The position numbers were made by a program, and so were the translations under genes. Positions 60,326-64,000 of a DNA stretch of 64,000 nucleotides are shown in pieces. The DNA lies in assembly GCA_944323875.1 (NCBI GenBank), contig CALUUH010000003.1, positions 62,001 through 126,000 on the forward strand, in the 5' to 3' direction. Source of the DNA: Candidatus Gastranaerophilales bacterium. GTDB lineage: Bacteria > Cyanobacteriota > Vampirovibrionia > Gastranaerophilales > Gastranaerophilaceae. How positions within the stretch are numbered: position 1 is the stretch's first letter; each line of letters starts with the position of its first letter. The notes under the pieces were generated by a model that saw only the letters and a program-made list of their open reading frames with translations, was not told the origin of the DNA and made no database searches.

Positions 60326-60357
60326 ATAAGATAATCTTCGAAAGAGGATTATCTTAT
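60326..60357 (+). promoter_or_regulatory. Hairpin in the leader of coaX
   Basis: ATAAGATAATC (60326-60336), 10-nt loop, GATTATCTTAT (60347-60357), ending one base before the ATG and covering part of the AGAGGA ribosome-binding site. A possible operator or translation-control hairpin. Confidence 0.45.
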
Positions 60358-60358
60358 T

Positions 60359-61123
60359 ATGCTATTAACAACAGACATTGGAAATACAAGTATTACACTT
60401 GGCTTGTTTGATGATACGGCGCTTGTTGAAGAATTCAGGCTGGCATCTGACAAAGATTTATCGCTTGAAGAATATGAAGTACTGTTAAAATCACTTTTCA
60501 AGGATTTTAAGATTGACGGTTGTATAATTTCATCCGTTGTAGAAGAATTAACAGCTAAATTTAAAAAAGCTGTAGACAATGTATTCAAACTTGAGTCAAT
60601 AGTTTTGAGTTCAAATATAAATACAGGCGTTAAAATAGTGCTGGACAATCCTGAAGAAGCCGGCGCTGACAGAATTGCCAATGTTGCGGGGGCTTATGTC
60701 TTATACGAAAAGCCGACTATTGTTGTTGATTTTGGAACTGCAACTACATTTGATATCGTCAATGCAGAAGGAGAATTTATCGGCGGTCTTATTGCGCCTG
60801 GGGTAAATTTACAGTTAAAATCCCTGAATAAATTTACATCAAAATTACCACGGATAGATGTAACACTTTCTAATTCAGCAATCGGGCATAACACAGCTGA
60901 TGCAATTCTTTCCGGTGTTATACGCGGTACAGCTGCTATGATTGACGGACTTGTTGAGCAGTGTGAAAAAGAACTCGGCAGACGCGCTGTCGTTGTTGCC
61001 ACAGGTGGATATTCCGGCCTTATCGCAAACTATCTCAAGCGGCCTTTTGATTTTATAAATCCTACTTTGACGCTTGAAGGTTTAAGACATCTGTATTACC
61101 TCAACACAAAGTGTGCGGTTTAA
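60359..61123 (+). CDS. coaX: Type III pantothenate kinase
   Basis: First step of coenzyme A synthesis. 254 residues. Phosphate-binding LTTDIGNTSITLGLFDD near the N-terminus (Asp5-type), EEAGADRIANVAGAYVLYE, IVVDFGTATTFDIVNAEGEF and GLIAPGVNLQLKSL. The C-terminus overlaps the convergent rex gene by four bases. Confidence 0.95.
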   Translation: MLLTTDIGNTSITLGLFDDTALVEEFRLASDKDLSLEEYEVLLKSLFKDFKIDGCIISSVVEELTAKFKKAVDNVFKLESIVLSSNINTGVKIVLDNPEEAGADRIANVAGAYVLYEKPTIVVDFGTATTFDIVNAEGEFIGGLIAPGVNLQLKSLNKFTSKLPRIDVTLSNSAIGHNTADAILSGVIRGTAAMIDGLVEQCEKELGRRAVVVATGGYSGLIANYLKRPFDFINPTLTLEGLRHLYYLNTKCAV

Positions 61124-61734
61124 ATATTGTATGTAAACTGCAAAAAGTTTCCCATCAAATTTTCATTCCAAACTTGAACATCTTCCGGCACGCTTAGCAC
61201 AGACGGGGTAAAATTCCAGATGTATTTTATGTTTGATTTAACCAGTTTGTCTGCGATACTCTGCGCATAAGCACGCGGTACTGTTAAAATGGCAATATCA
61301 ACTCCGGTTTTAAGTGATAAATTTTCCAGTTTTGCTATATCAAAAATAAGTTTGTTATTTATGGTTTTGCCTATTTTTCGGGTATCGTTGTCAAACAGAG
61401 CAACGATATTAAGTCCGTAATCACCGAAATTGTCATAATTTGCAAGCGCCGTACCAAGATTTCCGGCCCCGATAATAAAGGCATTCTTAGTTTTTTTGAA
61501 GCCCAGAGTTTTTTCTATGGAGCTTTTGAGTTCTTTTACAATATAGCCGACACGCCCTTTGCCTGAATTATTCAACATAGAAATATCTTTACGTACCTGA
61601 GAATCATCGATATGCAACAATTGCGCCATCTGCTTGCTTGAAATAAACTCCTGATTAGCAGCTATGTAATCAGTTAATATGCAATGGTAAAGGGTTAAAC
61701 GATTTATTACTTTGTCTGAAATTTTTACATCCAT
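61120..61734 (-). CDS. rex: Redox-sensing transcriptional repressor Rex
   Basis: 204 residues. A winged helix (LLHIDDSQVRKDISMLNNSG, about 40-60) and a Rossmann domain with AFIIGAGNLGTALANYDNFG (NADH binding). It responds to the NADH/NAD ratio and controls fermentation genes in the family. In an operon with the zinc-finger protein, pdxJ and the MurT-like gene. Confidence 0.93.
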   Translation of the reverse strand: MDVKISDKVINRLTLYHCILTDYIAANQEFISSKQMAQLLHIDDSQVRKDISMLNNSGKGRVGYIVKELKSSIEKTLGFKKTKNAFIIGAGNLGTALANYDNFGDYGLNIVALFDNDTRKIGKTINNKLIFDIAKLENLSLKTGVDIAILTVPRAYAQSIADKLVKSNIKYIWNFTPSVLSVPEDVQVWNENLMGNFLQFTYNI

Positions 61735-62048
61735 TAATTCTTTTCTCTTTGTTGTTCTTGTCTTAAATATTCACATAATTTTTCAAGGTTTTTATCTTCA
61801 ACAGCGTCAATAAGCTCCTGAACGCTTTTTATTTTGCCTAAAGCAAACCCTGTTTCTGCAATGAGAACACAGTCATTGCACAATCTGTAACCTTCATATT
61901 CAATAGAGCCGGCCAGACATTTATGTTCACCGCAGCAATCACAATCAAAATATTCTTCTGCAATGTCAGGATTATCTTCAAGGTCATCAAGCCTCATTTG
62001 CTCAACTACTTGCTGCATTTCTTCTATAATTTCGTGTTCGCTTTTCAT
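61734..62048 (-). CDS. Small zinc-finger protein
   Basis: 104 residues. Central C4-type site FDCDCCGEHKCLAGSIEYEG then YRLCNDCVLIAE, flanked by acidic helices. Similar in layout to the ClpX zinc-binding type but not clearly the same. Overlaps the rex start by one base. Function unknown. Confidence 0.65.
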   Translation of the reverse strand: MKSEHEIIEEMQQVVEQMRLDDLEDNPDIAEEYFDCDCCGEHKCLAGSIEYEGYRLCNDCVLIAETGFALGKIKSVQELIDAVEDKNLEKLCEYLRQEQQREKN

Positions 62049-62058
62049 TTTATATTCC

Positions 62059-62769
62059 TTATTTGATTAAATCTGCCATTTTACGGACAGCTTCTGCAAG
62101 TCCGGTAAATACCGCACGGGAAACTATGCTGTGCCCGATATTGAGTTCATACAAATCCGGTATTTCATGCATTCTGTGAACATTTTCATAATTCAATCCA
62201 TGGCCGGCATTAACACGTAATCCAAGGCTTTGCGCGAGTATTGCCGCATTTTTAAGATTTTGAAATTCTTTTTCTTCATCAGGAGTAGCAAATGCTTCTG
62301 AGTATGTACCTGTATGAAGTTCTATAAATTGTGCGCCTGTTTTAGCAGAAGCTTCTACCTGCTCTTTTGTCGGGTCAATAAACAGACTTACTACAATACC
62401 GGCATCTAGCAGCGGCTTTATAAAAGCCGTAACTTTTTCTAATTGTCCTGCAACATCCAGCCCGCCTTCTGTTGTTACTTCCTGTCTTTTTTCAGGAACA
62501 AGGCAGATTGAATGCGGCTTTATTTCAAGTGCAATTTTTTGAATATCGTCAGCCATTGCCATTTCAAGATTCAGTCTGGTTTTTAGTGTTTTTATGAGTG
62601 TATAAACATCCTCATCTTTAATATGGCGCCTGTCCTCTCTCAAGTGCGTTGTAATTGAAGTTGCCCCGTTTTGTTCACAAATGTCAGCGGCTTTAACCGG
62701 ATCCGGTTCTACTCCGCCTCTTGCGTTTCTTAATGTTGCAACGTGATCTATATTTACACCTAATAACAT
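62059..62769 (-). CDS. pdxJ: Pyridoxine 5'-phosphate synthase
   Basis: Makes pyridoxine 5'-phosphate from aminoacetone phosphate and deoxyxylulose phosphate. 236 residues. LLGVNIDHVATLRNARGGVE at the start, TTHLREDRRHIKDEDV, CLVPEKRQEVTTEGGLDV, RVNAGHGLNYENVHRM, ELNIGHSIVSRAVF. pdxA is not in the window. Confidence 0.96.
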   Translation of the reverse strand: MLLGVNIDHVATLRNARGGVEPDPVKAADICEQNGATSITTHLREDRRHIKDEDVYTLIKTLKTRLNLEMAMADDIQKIALEIKPHSICLVPEKRQEVTTEGGLDVAGQLEKVTAFIKPLLDAGIVVSLFIDPTKEQVEASAKTGAQFIELHTGTYSEAFATPDEEKEFQNLKNAAILAQSLGLRVNAGHGLNYENVHRMHEIPDLYELNIGHSIVSRAVFTGLAEAVRKMADLIK

Positions 62770-62784
62770 TTTTGCCTTCTTTCC

Positions 62785-64000
62785 TTAATCATGTAACTTT
62801 TCTTTATTAATCTTTAAAAGTGCCGTGTATGACGGCAAAATTGTAATATGTTCATCATTTTTTGCTTCTGCTGCTAATTGTATTGCTTTTTTTATTGACG
62901 GTTCAACAAGAATTTTTTCTTGAGGCACGCCTGCATATTTAAGTCTTGTCGCCATATCATTTGCACGTACACCAGATGTTATAACAAGTTTTTGTGCATT
63001 TTTCAACTGCTCAAAATCGCTGTCCCATAGCCATGAAATATCCCGTCCGTCCGCATAATTGTCATTAATTGCAATAACAATATTGGAATTCAAATCAACT
63101 GTTTTAAGAACTTCACTTGCACCGGTCGGGTTTTTGATTAGCTGAATAATTGTCGGATGGCCGTTAATTGTACGTTTTTCCGCGCGTCCGAAAATAGATT
63201 TGTAACTATCCAGAGCCTTTTGTATTTCGGCCTGATTAAGTCCGGTTTCAAATGCAAAAGCAATTGCGGCAAGTGCATTATATGCATTATAAAGGCCGAC
63301 AAGGCCAACCTTAAATTCAAAATCAATTCCGTTATAATGAACTGTTAACACAGAATAATCATCAAAAATTTTCACATCAGCCGAATAATCACATTGAGGG
63401 CGTTTAAATCCGCATTCACAGTAATAATGTCCCTGCTGAGCAAAAAATTGTCTGGAATATTTTAGCGGGCGGCCGCACGGACAGTTAAAAACTTCTGTCG
63501 GCGCGTTGGATTTTTCGTAATTCTGTATGTATTCAACATTCTCAAATCCATAATAGACTGTTTTTCTGTTCTGTCCGAAGTTTGCGACAAGCGGGTCATC
63601 TGCATTCAAAATCAACGTTAAATCGGGATTTTTATCTATTGCATTCTGAATAAATCCTGCTGTTGTGGCAAGTTCACCGTATCTGTCAAGCTGATCACGA
63701 AAAAGATTGGTCACAACAAGGTAATCGGCCTTCATATAGTCATACAATTTTGTCAGATAAGCTTCATCAGATTCTATAACCGCATAATCAAAGCGTTTAA
63801 AAGGTCTTAATTTTAGCGCAAACACGTTTGCTATACCTGTCAGCATGTTGGCGCCTTTCAGGTTGTGAATAACTGCCTGATGTGCTGTTTCAAGTATGTG
63901 TGCAATAAGTCCGGAAGTTGTTGTTTTACCGTTTGTACCGCTCACTGTCACTATTCTATTTTTAATATAACCTGAACAATATTTCAAAAAGTCCGGACAG
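62785..64000 (-). CDS. murT: MurT-like lipid II isoglutaminyl synthase subunit (5' end beyond window)
   Basis: The frame is open to the window edge (upstream codons read CPDFLKYCSGYIKN), so the N-terminus is missing. Mur ligase P-loop VTVSGTNGKTTTSGLIAH, VIESDEAYLTKLYDY, NADDPLVANFG, a zinc ribbon CPCGRPLKY...CECGFKRP and the C-terminal PTGASEVLKTVD region with DGRDISWLWDSDFE. MurT with GatD amidates D-Glu of peptidoglycan. gatD is not visible; it may lie to either side. Confidence 0.88.
   Translation of the reverse strand, partial: CPDFLKYCSGYIKNRIVTVSGTNGKTTTSGLIAHILETAHQAVIHNLKGANMLTGIANVFALKLRPFKRFDYAVIESDEAYLTKLYDYMKADYLVVTNLFRDQLDRYGELATTAGFIQNAIDKNPDLTLILNADDPLVANFGQNRKTVYYGFENVEYIQNYEKSNAPTEVFNCPCGRPLKYSRQFFAQQGHYYCECGFKRPQCDYSADVKIFDDYSVLTVHYNGIDFEFKVGLVGLYNAYNALAAIAFAFETGLNQAEIQKALDSYKSIFGRAEKRTINGHPTIIQLIKNPTGASEVLKTVDLNSNIVIAINDNYADGRDISWLWDSDFEQLKNAQKLVITSGVRANDMATRLKYAGVPQEKILVEPSIKKAIQLAAEAKNDEHITILPSYTALLKINKEKLHD

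Noticed and set aside
1..64000. Local reverse transcriptase, Avd or template repeat for the putative DGR
   Set aside because: No product in the window shows RT motifs, and no second copy of the variable-region framework with A-rich positions was found. Any such machinery would be elsewhere.

Overview
The window is a 64-kb piece of an AT-rich chromosome. It most likely comes from a gut Gastranaerophilales bacterium (Vampirovibrionia, formerly Melainabacteria, the non-photosynthetic sister lineage of cyanobacteria). This is inferred from the style of several proteins: prepilins beginning M-K-R-A-FTLAEVLITL, an LktA-type filamentous adhesin, SLH-domain and TPR lipoproteins, and many lineage-restricted hypothetical proteins. 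No 16S or other marker RNA is present to confirm it, and no tRNA, rRNA, CRISPR array, phage or transposase gene was seen.

Layout. 1-9 kb: typA (cut by the window edge), two paralogous prepilin genes with a lectin-like C-terminus, an XRE regulator, pgi, trxB, and long intergenic stretches full of small dispersed repeats. 9-17.8 kb: a large secreted beta-helical adhesin, an acyltransferase, a secreted GH13 glycosidase and a hydroxyacid dehydrogenase. 17.8-31.7 kb: adenine deaminase, isocitrate dehydrogenase, two glycine-zipper proteins, a uridine-kinase-like protein, an SLH protein, pyruvate kinase, an MFS exporter and lgt. 32.4-39.3 kb: a tight plus-strand operon (free-standing ClpX zinc finger, HEAT-like protein, ruvX, DUF1292, free-standing Clp N-domain array, tilS, hpt, histidine kinase). 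39.4-51.9 kb: a membrane protein, uvrB, a CpaE-like ATPase with a degenerate CpaF-like partner, a large lineage-specific membrane protein, a higBA toxin-antitoxin pair, rseP and a third prepilin. 52-64 kb: speE, a HIT protein, HEAT-queC-DUF366-SPOR, surE, sdaAB-sdaAA, coaX, rex, pdxJ and a MurT-like ligase cut by the edge.

Metabolism and envelope. The gene set fits a fermentative anaerobe: glycolysis (pgi, pyk), serine and purine breakdown (sdaA, ade, hpt), NAD(H)-sensing repression (rex), vitamin synthesis (pdxJ, coaX), and a diderm-like envelope with pilins, lipoproteins, an SLH protein and probably amidated peptidoglycan (MurT).

Most interesting signals. (1) The two paralogous prepilins diverge at a lectin-like C-terminus rich in NNC codons. 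Each ends on a perfect 10-bp-stem hairpin overlapping the stop codon, the architecture of a diversity-generating-retroelement target. No reverse transcriptase or template repeat is in the window, so any machinery would act in trans. (2) In two prepilins, dispersed repeats are translated in frame inside the leader that prepilin peptidase should remove. (3) The 32-39 kb operon encodes Clp substrate-binding domains without their ATPases. (4) A recurring ACTTTATATA promoter element lies upstream of small lineage-specific proteins and of possible small RNAs.
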